From NCBI GenBank assembly GCA_020431915.1, contig JAGQHJ010000012.1, forward strand, positions 1-46,882: 46,882 bases of DNA, written 5' to 3'. This stretch comes from Cyanobacteria bacterium HKST-UBA04 (GTDB taxonomy: Bacteria > Cyanobacteriota > Vampirovibrionia > Vampirovibrionales > JAGQHJ01). The position numbers and the translations under genes are program-made. The notes beneath the pieces are model-generated. The model was given only the letters and a program-made list of their open reading frames with translations. It was not told where the DNA came from and did no database searches. Below, piece by piece: positions 8,258 through 15,743 of this stretch; position 1 is the stretch's first letter, and each line of letters begins with the position of its first letter.

Positions 8258-9898
8258 TTAGGGTTCTTGTGACCTGTAATACCGGGTGAGCTGGGCCACG
8301 CTGTCGCGTGCCGGGTGATCACCGGGCATCATGGCCAGGCATTCCTGGTAAACCGCGCCAGCTTCATCCAGGCGGTTCAGTTCCGTCAGGACGTTGCCCT
8401 TGAGCATCATCCCCTCGACGTGGAAACCGTACAGCCGCAGCAGCATGTTGGTCATGGTCAGGGCCTCCGGCCACATGGCCAGTTTTCGGTAGAGTGCGGC
8501 CATCAGGAAATACGATTCGCGCAATGCCTGGGTGGGAAAGAGTCGGCGTTCGACCTGGCCCATGGCGTTTAGGATCAATTGGCGACGGACGGGATTCCCC
8601 ACCTCCAGGGCATGGACATACGGTTCGACGGCCTGCAGGGCATAGGGGTCGTAGCGGTTCAGGTGCAGCAGGGTGAGGATGGGCTTGAGGTAATCCGCCC
8701 CCGCTTTCGGCTGGGTGTCGTATACCCAGTCATACTGTCTAAAGAGCTGGTTGGGCAGGTTGTACAGGTCCAGTACATGGTTGAAGAAATAGTCGCTCAT
8801 CGACGCGGTTTGGCTGGGGTGGGCGGGAGTAAAATCCATCATGCATGTGACCAGATCCAGGTACCTTGGGCGGGTTAAAAAACAGCGCCCACCTTTTAGC
8901 CGGGTATAGTGCTCAAGGGCCATGAAATTGACCCCCACCGAAAAGCCTTCGTTGTGGAATTCGATGTAATCGTTGTGGAAGCGTTCCAGTGCCTCAGGCT
9001 GGGCATGGCCCTTGTCCGAGATGAGGGCCAGCAGCCGGCCGTTGCACAGGGCCGACAGATTTTCCAGAGCCCGTAACCCGCCAATGGGAAATTCGAAGGC
9101 GCCTATTTCGTACTGGGTTTCAAACACGTTAAGCACGGCATCAATGACGGGCACCCCGTAGTAGGGCAGGGTGGCCTTGTGGCACGATTCCTTCAAGTCA
9201 AGCTGGTTGGCACGCACCGGACCCTGGTTTTGGTTGGGAGCCACCACGCGGCTGGTATAGTACAGCACCTCCTGTAGCTGATGATCGACAACCCGGAAAC
9301 AATCATGGGGGATGGTGTCAAAGTAGTAGTTACCAATAACCACCAGCGGGTTTACCAGGTCGTTGGCCAGCGAAATACTTTGGCCACTGGTTTGCAGATG
9401 CATGGTGTGGTCGGTTTGTGGGTCAAACACACAGCGATCCATCAGACCCGATTGGAGGAAGGGTTCGAGCCGATAGTTGTGGGCGTACATTTCCACAAGC
9501 ACCGAGGTAAAATCGCTCAGGACGTATTTGAAGGCCAGGGTTTTCAACTGTTCGTGGCCGGCCAGCAGTTCGGTCATGCTGACAACGAAATGAAAGGCAA
9601 ACTGGCCCAGCCCGGCGCCGGCCTCAAGCACATACAGCGGCTCGGCCAGATCCAGATTGTTCAGGTTGTCGCACAGCCAGTGGTAGACCAGCCGGGCATA
9701 GGTGTCTGCCAGCAGCACGGTGTTGGTGGGGCCATAGGGTACCCACTGCCATGCCCCAGGGCCCTGGCTGGCGTAAAAGGCTTCGTTTAGTTGCCAGAGC
9801 ACGGTCTTGGAAAAAGGCACCCCGCGATCAAACAACTCAATGTGGTGGCTGCCGGCGGTGGTTTGAGGGTCGGCTGGCGGGGGTGAGTCAGGTCTCAT
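8258..9898 (-). CDS. MidA-like class I methyltransferase with TPR-like C-terminus (copy 1)
   Basis: Probable SAM-dependent methyltransferase, 546 residues. Motif I is visible as VLEAGAGLGQF (90-100). A post-I acidic site lies in YVLSDFTSVL, and LVVIGNYYFDTIPHD corresponds to the A-N-E-F-F-D-A-L-P segment of the MidA/NDUFAF7 family, which dimethylates protein arginine in its mitochondrial member. The last 120 residues look like TPR helices (ALYRKLAMWPEALTMTNMLL, then VLTELNRLDEAGAVYQECLA). It is a paralogue of the next gene upstream, from which it is separated by 39 bp. Its position facing flagellin suggests protein methylation linked to motility, but that is inference; the substrate is unknown. 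The ATG has only a weak ribosome site. Confidence 0.75.
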   Translation of the reverse strand: MRPDSPPPADPQTTAGSHHIELFDRGVPFSKTVLWQLNEAFYASQGPGAWQWVPYGPTNTVLLADTYARLVYHWLCDNLNNLDLAEPLYVLEAGAGLGQFAFHFVVSMTELLAGHEQLKTLAFKYVLSDFTSVLVEMYAHNYRLEPFLQSGLMDRCVFDPQTDHTMHLQTSGQSISLANDLVNPLVVIGNYYFDTIPHDCFRVVDHQLQEVLYYTSRVVAPNQNQGPVRANQLDLKESCHKATLPYYGVPVIDAVLNVFETQYEIGAFEFPIGGLRALENLSALCNGRLLALISDKGHAQPEALERFHNDYIEFHNEGFSVGVNFMALEHYTRLKGGRCFLTRPRYLDLVTCMMDFTPAHPSQTASMSDYFFNHVLDLYNLPNQLFRQYDWVYDTQPKAGADYLKPILTLLHLNRYDPYALQAVEPYVHALEVGNPVRRQLILNAMGQVERRLFPTQALRESYFLMAALYRKLAMWPEALTMTNMLLRLYGFHVEGMMLKGNVLTELNRLDEAGAVYQECLAMMPGDHPARDSVAQLTRYYRSQEP

Positions 9899-9937
9899 GG
9901 CCGAAGAAAAATCCCTATGGTCTGAGGGGCGTGGAGG

Positions 9938-11665
9938 TTACGCGTTCTTGGGTGAATCTGCCATCTCGGGCATGTCCGCCATGGCAGCGGTGAGCATGGT
10001 GATCATGTTTTCCACATCGTGCCGCATGGGGTTGTCGGCTGCCATGGCCTGCAGGCATTGGTGGTAAACCTCGATAACGGACGGATTGCCAAGATGGTGA
10101 TACAGGTTGGCTTTCAGCAGCAGGCCATCCACATGATCGGGTTCGGCTGCCAGCAGTTCGTTGATGACGCGCAAGGCGTCCTCGTAGCGGTCCAGCAGCT
10201 TGTATAGGGTGGCCAGCAGAAAATAGGACTCGATATGGTTGCGGCTGGGGTACAGGTTGGCTTCAACACGCTGCATGCAGTTAAACAGCAGGTGCTTTCT
10301 AAAGCTGTTGGTCAACGCCAGTTCGCCGATGTAGCAGTCAATCAGTTGCAACGCCCATGGGTCATACTGGCACAGTTGCAGAATGCCGACAAAGTCCATG
10401 AACACATCGTCCTGCTCGTCGTTGGCCAGGGTGTTGGGATCTTTTGGCTGTGCCATGGCCGTATTGGCCCGTGTCAGCCAGCGGTACACTGAAAATACCT
10501 GGTTAAGCAGGTTGGTTTCCTGCAAATAGCGTTCAAAAAAGGCGGTGGTATTGTGACCGTGGCCTTCTTGTCGTGCCATCGGGCTGAAGTCCATCCAGCA
10601 GGTACGCAAGCGCAGGTGTTCGTCGTGGGTGAGCAGCACATGCCCGCCATGGGCTTCGGCCAGTTGCTGAATGGCCAGGAAGTTGACCGGAAAGGAAAAC
10701 CCTTCGCCGTGCTTGTCCAGTACGCGATGGTTAAAGCGCTTGACGATGCCGGGATGAACATCCCCCTTGTCCGTCATTAGCAGAAGTAGGTTGTCGTTTG
10801 TTAACCGGCGCAGGTTTTCAATAACCTGAAACGCGCCAACGGGCAGTTCAAAGGCATGGTGTTCCCAGTCTTTGGCCCATTGTGCCAGGATATGGTTATG
10901 CACAGGGTTTGGGTAATACTGCGCCACGGCGTCGGTATCAAGCGGCAGGGGGCATTCATCAATCATCAACGAGGCGATGGACAAAGGCTTGTTGTAGCCC
11001 TGGGTGTCGACATGGCGGTAGGTGTTTACCCGTACTTCATGCAGGCGGTGGTCGATAATCTTGAAAAAGTCCTGGCGCAGGCTGTCGAAAAAGTAGTTAC
11101 CGATGACCAGGCAGGGGTTTACGAAATCGTCGGGTTTCAGGGTTTTGTTGGCGTGCTGCAGGCAAAGCGACTGGTCGTATTCGGGGCTGAACAAGGCAAT
11201 GTCAAGCTGACCGCGCTTGATGAACGGGGCCAGTTTTTCGTTGTGCTGCCATTCGTCAATGATGGATTGGGCAAAGTCCGTGATAACGGTTATGACGTTG
11301 AGATCAACCAGGCGCTTGTCGGCGGCCAGGTAATGCTGTAGTTGCCGAACGAAGAAATAACCAAACTGCCCGACACCGGCTGCCGCCTCAATGGCGTAAA
11401 TCGGGTGGTTTTTGTCTAGTTGCCCGACGTGATCAGCCAGCCAGTTTGCAAACAACTGGGCATAGGTATCGGCGATGGCTACCGTATTGGTAATCCCGTA
11501 GGGGATACTCTTCCACGCGTTGATGCCCTGTTTCCGGTAAAAATCCTCGAGCAGATCCCAGACGATGCACTGCGAAAACCGGACTTGGCGGTCAATGACT
11601 TGCACACCGACTTCGAAGCCACTGTTGGACGGGGATGGTACGTTATGTGAAAAAGGGGTGGTCAC
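9938..11665 (-). CDS. MidA-like class I methyltransferase with TPR-like C-terminus (copy 2)
   Basis: Paralogue of the preceding gene, 575 residues, starting at GTG. The two share WxxxxxFYxxQGxxAW, PYGxTNTVxxADTYA and GNYxFD blocks at matching positions. Motif I here is AIEAAAGVGQFG (91-102), with Ala replacing the first Gly of the classic E-x-G-x-G-x-G. The C-terminal TPR-like part includes LATLYKLLDRYEDALRVINE and GLLLKANLYHHLGNPSVIEV. It is first in a two-gene minus-strand operon and is preceded by a perfect TATAAT at 11764-11769. Copy number two, unequal motif I and diverged middles suggest different substrates or a heteromeric pair. MidA-like assignment is by motif pattern only. Confidence 0.75.
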   Translation of the reverse strand: MTTPFSHNVPSPSNSGFEVGVQVIDRQVRFSQCIVWDLLEDFYRKQGINAWKSIPYGITNTVAIADTYAQLFANWLADHVGQLDKNHPIYAIEAAAGVGQFGYFFVRQLQHYLAADKRLVDLNVITVITDFAQSIIDEWQHNEKLAPFIKRGQLDIALFSPEYDQSLCLQHANKTLKPDDFVNPCLVIGNYFFDSLRQDFFKIIDHRLHEVRVNTYRHVDTQGYNKPLSIASLMIDECPLPLDTDAVAQYYPNPVHNHILAQWAKDWEHHAFELPVGAFQVIENLRRLTNDNLLLLMTDKGDVHPGIVKRFNHRVLDKHGEGFSFPVNFLAIQQLAEAHGGHVLLTHDEHLRLRTCWMDFSPMARQEGHGHNTTAFFERYLQETNLLNQVFSVYRWLTRANTAMAQPKDPNTLANDEQDDVFMDFVGILQLCQYDPWALQLIDCYIGELALTNSFRKHLLFNCMQRVEANLYPSRNHIESYFLLATLYKLLDRYEDALRVINELLAAEPDHVDGLLLKANLYHHLGNPSVIEVYHQCLQAMAADNPMRHDVENMITMLTAAMADMPEMADSPKNA

Positions 11666-11763
11666 GGCCGGCGTGCACCTCTACTTAGCCTCTGGACGGG
11701 ATTCGATGCTTGTGACGGAAGGACGGGTATGGGATTCATAGGGGATAGGGTTTTGAAAGCCCT

Positions 11764-11769
11764 ATTATA
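11764..11769 (-). promoter_or_regulatory. Perfect -10 hexamer for the methyltransferase pair
   Basis: Reads TATAAT on the minus strand, about 99 nt upstream of the GTG start of copy 2. No convincing -35 lies 16-18 bp away, so it may depend on an activator or be fortuitous. Confidence 0.35.
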
Positions 11770-11913
11770 TCCTATTGCCCGTAACTCCCTATTATGGAGG
11801 AAACGATTGCCTGCGGGCTCCTCCATTTAATGTAGGGCGAGCCCCGGCAAGGCACCCCTCCCCCTGGCCCGTCCTATATTAAATAATCCTTAAAAAACGC
11901 TGTTCACCGGCCT

Positions 11914-11942
11914 TTGGCTAACAAAAAACCGGTTATTATATG
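11914..11942 (+). promoter_or_regulatory. Candidate promoter for the small-gene array
   Basis: TTGGCT, 17-bp spacer, TATATG, in an AT-rich stretch about 100 bp upstream of the first family A gene. It is the best-spaced pair in this gap, but both boxes are imperfect. Confidence 0.3.
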
Positions 11943-12041
11943 TTTTTATAGTCTTAGAATAATATGGCTGGGAAACCCCATTCTATTCACTGTAAATGTG
12001 TGTGTGTAACATAGTGCGCTTTATTGAGGAGGTTCATCCTT

Positions 12042-12242
12042 ATGGCGATTTCTCCAACATCGTTGATGTTCAAGCTGAATTACATTGCCAGCAATTCCGA
12101 TCTCGAATTGCAGGATGGCTTAGACAAAATGCTTCAAAAGCAGGTGATGCGATCCACTACCATTCGTAACTTTGGTTTGGCGGCGCAGGATACCAATGAT
12201 ATTGTCAATTCGCTGATCGGTGATCAGTTTGGCTTAACCTAA
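12042..12242 (+). CDS. Family A small protein, divergent member (A1)
   Basis: A 66-residue protein of unknown function. The ATG at 12042 has AGGAGG 9 nt upstream; a longer TTG-started frame would place the ribosome site inside the gene and is rejected. It is the most divergent member of family A. Its 34-residue stretch from NSDLEL to LAAQDT aligns without gaps with the other four members, keeping N, D-L, L, D, M, T and L-A-x-Q-D-T at the same spacing. It lacks the common MTS-AGL start and instead begins MAISPTSLMFKLNY. No signal peptide or membrane helix; probably two short amphipathic helices. First gene of the array. Confidence 0.8.
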   Translation: MAISPTSLMFKLNYIASNSDLELQDGLDKMLQKQVMRSTTIRNFGLAAQDTNDIVNSLIGDQFGLT

Positions 12243-12328
12243 ACGGCGGTTAACGCCTTCAAACGACAGGTATTTTTTGGGTGCCCCTTTGACGGCATCT
12301 GACAGTAGCTGAGTGTGTTTTTATTTAT

Positions 12329-12352
12329 TCTCTCTCTCTCTCTCTCTCTCTC
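12329..12352 (+). repeat. (TC)12 dinucleotide tract
   Basis: Twelve uninterrupted TC units between A1 and A2, ending 76 nt before the A2 start codon. The last units overlap TCTCGTTTAA, which recurs as an exact 10-mer at 12401-12410. Tracts of this length are prone to slippage during replication. Confidence 0.95.
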
Positions 12353-12428
12353 GTTTAATATCGTTTCCTTTTAAAGTAGCGTCTCTTCATTTCAAACGCG
12401 TCTCGTTTAACAACAGGAGGTATCTCGT

Positions 12429-12782
12429 GTGACTTCAGCAGCCGGATTGAGCCGCTCGCAACAGTATGTTGGCGCCAACTCCGATTTAGGCTTAACCAAT
12501 GATGCCGATCTTATCCAGCAACGGCGTCGTATGGCTCAAACCAGTCAATTTATGCAACAGTTGGCGGTTCAGGACACCCAGGAAATTCTGCAACAGACCC
12601 TGGCAGGTCTTAATGATCAGGATGGTCTGGGCAACGGGACGACGCCGGGCCTGGATAACATTGGCAACGGTGGTAGCGCGTTTGATGACACCACCTTCCC
12701 GAGTCAGCCAACACAAACCAATGCCTTGCCCAATACCAACGGGCTGGCCAGCAACCTGAACAACATGACCCAAGGGTTATAA
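12429..12782 (+). CDS. Family A small protein (A2), long form
   Basis: Unknown function, 117 residues, starting at GTG with AGGAGG 8 nt upstream. The first 62 residues are typical family A: MTSAAGLSRSQQYVGANSDL, then the conserved D, M, T and LAVQDTQE positions. Unlike other members it carries a 50-residue Gly/Asn/Thr-rich tail (NGTTPGLDNIGNGG and onward) that looks disordered. The leader holds the (TC)12 tract, so expression may vary between cells. It forms an A-B pair with the gene 106 bp downstream. Confidence 0.85.
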   Translation: MTSAAGLSRSQQYVGANSDLGLTNDADLIQQRRRMAQTSQFMQQLAVQDTQEILQQTLAGLNDQDGLGNGTTPGLDNIGNGGSAFDDTTFPSQPTQTNALPNTNGLASNLNNMTQGL

Positions 12783-12888
12783 GGTTCTAGGGTTGCACAT
12801 CCATCAATTAACAGCTTGTGCCGGGTGGTCTCTGTAACGACGACGCCTGTGCCGAACCGTAAACGCATTGTACCCAGGAGGTAGTGTC

Positions 12889-13131
12889 ATGAGTCTCGAT
12901 CCAAACAACTTATTGTCCGGTGTACCGCCAGCCACGGTACAAACGCCCGGCCAGCAGCAGCGTGACAACCAGCGCTTGCAGATTAACGCGGGCAACACCA
13001 TTTTCGATAAAGCGATGGCTTTTCGTTCGCAAGAGCGGCAAGGCCTGAAGGGCTTGAACGATGTGGGTATTAAGAACACCCAGGCGTTCTCCAAGGGCTT
13101 TACCCAAGCGCTTGAAATTGGTAATGGCTAG
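12889..13131 (+). CDS. Family B small protein (B1)
   Basis: Unknown function, 80 residues. The ATG at 12889 has AGGAGG 7 nt upstream. It begins MSLDPNNLLSGVPP instead of the MKRR-PTELY start of the other B members, then joins the family core: TVQTPGQQQRDNQRLQ, NTIFDKAMAFRSQERQ, GLNDVGIKN and SKGFTQAL. It is mostly polar and probably helical, with no secretion signal. Fifty bases within it (12994-13043) are identical to the B2 gene. It is followed by a terminator at 13274. Confidence 0.85.
   Translation: MSLDPNNLLSGVPPATVQTPGQQQRDNQRLQINAGNTIFDKAMAFRSQERQGLKGLNDVGIKNTQAFSKGFTQALEIGNG
12994..13043 (+). repeat. 50-bp block identical in B1 and B2 (copy in B1)
   Basis: This block is identical base for base to 13986-14035. 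It encodes the conserved NTIFDKAMAFRSQERQ part of family B. Sequence on both sides has diverged, including at synonymous positions. Confidence 0.95.
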
Positions 13132-13458
13132 TAAGGCAGCACCTTAATGGCTGTCATGCATACAGGCGGTGGCGCGTGCCTGAGGGTTTCTTGACCCGTT
13201 AGGCGGTATGGCTTACCCCTTCTTTCTTTAGTTTCGCCATGGGCTTTGCATGAAGGGCAACGGCCTTGGGCTGCCGGCTTATTTTTTAAGCCGGTTTCTG
13301 AAATCCTTGTATAGTCTTTGTTTTCACGGTGTCAGGCAATGAAGAAATGTAAACATTCACCAACGCGCTGTCACAAAACCGGATAAAAACTCTTTAATAC
13401 ACTTGGAACAAGTAGAACAAGCTAAATTATATTTAGGCTGTGGGAGGTTAATCGTACT
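13132..13458. other. Spacer between pair A2-B1 and pair A3-B2
   Basis: A 327-base gap with a strong terminator near its middle and an AT-rich right part likely to carry a promoter for A3. A segment reading GCCATGGGCTTTGCATGAAGGGCA at 13237 onward recurs in a longer, interrupted form around 14562-14632, suggesting the spacers are related by duplication too. Confidence 0.5.
13274..13297 (+). terminator. Terminator after A2-B1
   Basis: CCGGCTTA pairs perfectly with TAAGCCGG across a five-T loop and is followed by TTT. It separates the first A-B pair from the second. Confidence 0.65.
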
Positions 13459-13677
13459 ATGACATCAACAGCAGGGCTGTCTCGTCAACAGCAGTATCAA
13501 GGGCAGAACTTAGATTTGGCTTTATCGGATGATGCCGATAAGATCCAGCAAAAACGGAAGATGTCCGAAACGAGTCAACAGCAACAGCAGTTGGCCGAGC
13601 AAGATACGCAGGAATCATTACAGCAAGCCCAGCAACAAAACGCCGGCGGCGGCGGCAACGATCTGGCTAGCGCCTGA
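13459..13677 (+). CDS. Family A small protein (A3)
   Basis: Unknown function, 72 residues, ATG with GGGAGG 11 nt upstream. Core: MTSTAGLSRQQQYQGQNLDL followed by the conserved D, M, T and LAEQDTQES positions. It is strikingly glutamine-rich (about a quarter of residues), with the runs QQQQQ and QQQ and a GGGG stretch near the end. No cysteine, tryptophan, signal peptide or membrane helix. It pairs with B2, 176 bp downstream. Confidence 0.85.
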   Translation: MTSTAGLSRQQQYQGQNLDLALSDDADKIQQKRKMSETSQQQQQLAEQDTQESLQQAQQQNAGGGGNDLASA

Positions 13678-13853
13678 CGTTGATTCGGGCACCTCGAAGC
13701 TCGTATCTTACAGGTTTTCTCGAACAGGTTATTTCACAGGTTTAATTTTTCTCCTCACCCAGTATATGGGCGGATGGGAAGTTATTATCGTACAGCAATG
13801 AAACAACAATAAGACACAAGTTAAGTCACTTTGTGTTATGGGAGGTAAAACAA

Positions 13854-14123
13854 GTGAAACGCAGACGTCCAACTGAGTTATATCAACAAGCTGGTGGTAT
13901 TGGCGGTGGCGGTAATCCACCCCCGACCGTCCAGACCCCTGGTCAGCAAGAACGCGATATGCAGCGGTTGCAACTCAGTGCTTCTAACACCATTTTCGAT
14001 AAAGCGATGGCTTTTCGTTCGCAAGAGCGGCAAGGTGTCAAAGGCCTCAATGATACGGGCCTGAAGAACGCACCGCAGTATGACAAGGGCTTCACCCAGG
14101 CCTTGCAAATGCAGCAAGCTTAA
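13854..14123 (+). CDS. Family B small protein (B2)
   Basis: Unknown function, 89 residues. I chose the GTG at 13854 because GGGAGG lies 8 nt upstream and the resulting start MKRRRPTELYQQAGGIGGGG matches B4. Upstream in-frame codons would swallow the ribosome site. After a Gly/Pro hinge comes the family core TVQTPGQQERDMQRLQ, NTIFDKAMAFRSQERQ, GLNDTGLKN, DKGFTQALQM. It shares a 50-bp identical block with B1 although flanking codons differ at many sites. Confidence 0.85.
   Translation: MKRRRPTELYQQAGGIGGGGNPPPTVQTPGQQERDMQRLQLSASNTIFDKAMAFRSQERQGVKGLNDTGLKNAPQYDKGFTQALQMQQA
13986..14035 (+). repeat. 50-bp block identical in B1 and B2 (copy in B2)
   Basis: Second copy of the block at 12994-13043. 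The corresponding part of B3 and B4 differs at many third-codon positions, so the identity is specific to this pair of copies. Confidence 0.95.
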
Positions 14124-14766
14124 CCGGCCGTTAAGTCGGGGTAAATCGGTTACATAAAACGCACACGGATCGATCTTTTAGGTCAGTCAGCGTGTACCCT
14201 ATGATGCCGATTTACCTGGGTAACGGTTATCTCAGGTGGCTGCTCACCACAGCCTCCGGTCACACAGCTTGAACCGTTCGTTTGTCTTGGAATGCCCACA
14301 GGGCATGCCAACCAGCGTGATTCCCTTTAACCTTAGGGGTAACCCGTGCACAGCATCCTTACACCCTAGGGCGTGCCAATGGGCGTTTTCCCCGTCGGTT
14401 TGGGAGGATCGTTTTAATTTCGAGACACCCGATAGCTGGGATCACCTATACCTATACATCTACATTTATTCACCTACATCTATTTACCTATACACACTCA
14501 CCTATACATACATACTCACCAACATCGTTGTACGGCCACTGTAATTTGGTTTATCCAGATTGCCATGGGCTTGCACTGCTACGAGATGGCACAGCCCGTT
14601 TGGTTTTGCTATGAAGGGCAGAGGCCAACGATTGTTTCACCCCAACAGTTACCTACACACTCACCCACTCACCCACTCACCAAAACACCCACTCACACAC
14701 ACATCACAATGACACGGTTTAGACCCGTTTTAGACTGTTACCAATGAACGATGGAGACCCACCACC
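14124..14766. other. Longest spacer of the array, with low-complexity tracts
   Basis: A 643-base gap, the longest in the array. It contains an imperfect CCTATAC/CCTACATC-type pyrimidine-rich repeat at about 14444-14520, and three tandem CACTCACC units at 14658-14681 followed by further ACTCAC-type units. A partial relative of the 13237 spacer segment lies near 14562. A 102-codon open frame across it translates to low-complexity Tyr/Thr/Leu sequence and is not credible as a gene. Confidence 0.55.
14658..14681 (+). repeat. Three tandem CACTCACC units
   Basis: Three perfect 8-bp units in direct tandem, continued by degenerate ACCCACTCAC-like sequence. The tract ends 85 bp before the A4 start codon, within its likely leader or promoter. 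Confidence 0.9.
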
Positions 14767-14958
14767 ATGACTTCCACTGCAGGATTAGCACGCTCCCAGC
14801 AATACATCGGCCAAAACATTGACCTGGGTTTGTCGAACGATGCCGACATTATTAACCAGAAAGCCCGTATGGCCCAGACTAGCGTGTTTCAGAGCCAATT
14901 AGCCGAACAGGACACCATGGAGAACCTTCAGTCGGCCTTACAGAACGTGCGTGCTTAA
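14767..14958 (+). CDS. Family A small protein (A4)
   Basis: Unknown function, 63 residues, the shortest member of the family. ATG with GGAG 10 nt upstream. Core: MTSTAGLARSQQYIGQNIDL, then the D, M, T and LAEQDTMEN positions, ending soon after the conserved helix (LQSALQNVRA). It therefore shows how little sequence the family needs: the 34-residue core plus short ends. A terminator hairpin begins inside its last codons. It is followed 165 bp later by the degenerate B3. Confidence 0.85.
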   Translation: MTSTAGLARSQQYIGQNIDLGLSNDADIINQKARMAQTSVFQSQLAEQDTMENLQSALQNVRA

Positions 14959-14985
14959 AGGTAAGCACGCCCCCATGGTTTTTTA
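14949..14985 (+). terminator. Terminator overlapping the A4 stop codon
   Basis: GCGTGCTTA pairs perfectly with TAAGCACGC across a 4-nt loop. The stem includes the last two codons and the TAA. TTTTTT follows after an 8-nt gap, so efficiency is uncertain. Confidence 0.55.
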
Positions 14986-15123
14986 GTTTATTCGTCCGTT
15001 TACGACAATTGGGCGGCGTGACTTTAGACCCTTGTCCTTTTCCTGCCTTTCAGGATGCCACCTGAAGGGCGCGCAGGTTGGCTAAATAACGCTTGCACCT
15101 TTTTACGAGAAGGGCTCTTTTAC

Positions 15124-15396
15124 TTGAAACATCGGCATCCGGTCGATCTGTACAGGCAGGCTGGCGAGATTGGTGGCGGTCACATGCCGTCCGCAACAGT
15201 CCAGACTGCTGGTCAGAACCAACGCAATCTGCATCGATTGCACGTTACCGCTTCTAACGGTATTTTTGACAAAGCAATGGCATTTCGGTCTCAGGAAACT
15301 TTGAGTATAAGGAGAATGACCGATGTGGGCCTGAAGAACGGCCCGCAATTCACAAAAGGGTATACAGAGATTCCGCAGTTTCGCTGGGAAACCTAA
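15124..15396 (+). CDS. Family B small protein, degenerate member (B3)
   Basis: A 90-residue frame that aligns with family B from its TTG at 15124: LKHRHPVDLYRQAGEIGGG corresponds to MKRRRPTELYQQAGGIGGG. It keeps TVQTAGQNQRN and FDKAMAFRSQE but has lost the ERQ-x-x-KGLNDVG block (ETLSIRRMTDVG) and the FTQAL ending (YTEIPQFRWET). It lacks the GGGAGG site of its relatives; only AAGG lies about 10 nt upstream. The frame is still open and could extend back to 15055. It is either a decaying duplicate or a rapidly diverged variant, and I cannot tell which. Confidence 0.55.
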   Translation: MKHRHPVDLYRQAGEIGGGHMPSATVQTAGQNQRNLHRLHVTASNGIFDKAMAFRSQETLSIRRMTDVGLKNGPQFTKGYTEIPQFRWET

Positions 15397-15474
15397 AAGA
15401 CGTAGCCAGCCAGCCATCCGTTGGCCGTCTCGATCAAAAGACGAGCACTGCAAACAGACAAAGCAATGGATTAA

Positions 15475-15510
15475 ACAACCCCGACCAGCGTAATAGCTTG
15501 TCGGGGTTGT
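15475..15510. terminator. Hairpin after B3
   Basis: ACAACCCCGAC pairs perfectly with GTCGGGGTTGT (11 bp). The plus-strand tail is GGTTTG and the minus-strand tail is TTAATCC, so neither has a strong U-run. It may act as a weak bidirectional terminator. Confidence 0.45.
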
Positions 15511-15734
15511 GGTTTGATGGCGGCCTAATGAAGGGGGCAAATCTTAATTTTCTGTTAGGGAACCTGCGTCAATGGCCGATCGTCCTTTACACTAGAATCT
15601 AATGAATAAGACGTGTATCCCATTGTTTAAGCACACCACAGTATCGTTATCGCATCGTTTGTTTAAGCTTGTTAGTGTAAGACCTGTCTGTGCCCCCGTC
15701 CTGTTTGCTCCCCCAGCCAACAGCATGTGGATCA

Positions 15735-15743
15735 CCCCCCCCC
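15735..15743 (+). repeat. C9 homopolymer upstream of B4
   Basis: Nine consecutive C residues lie about 20 bp upstream of the GGGAGG ribosome site of B4. Homopolymers of this length in leaders or promoters can change length by slippage. Confidence 0.9.

Larger units (their letters stand above)
11666..12041. other. Divergent intergenic region between methyltransferases and small-gene array
   Basis: A 376-base gap holding promoters for both directions. It includes two CCCTATTAT direct repeats near 11760 and 11790 and a TGGAGGA/TCCTCCA inverted repeat around 11796-11826. An AT-rich stretch follows with a candidate promoter for the small-gene array. No open frame here looks coding. Confidence 0.55.

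Noticed and set aside
14236..14544. 102-codon open frame in the longest array spacer
   Set aside because: The C-terminal half is translated simple repeat (Tyr/Leu/Thr/Ile), there is no ribosome site, and it resembles neither family A nor family B.
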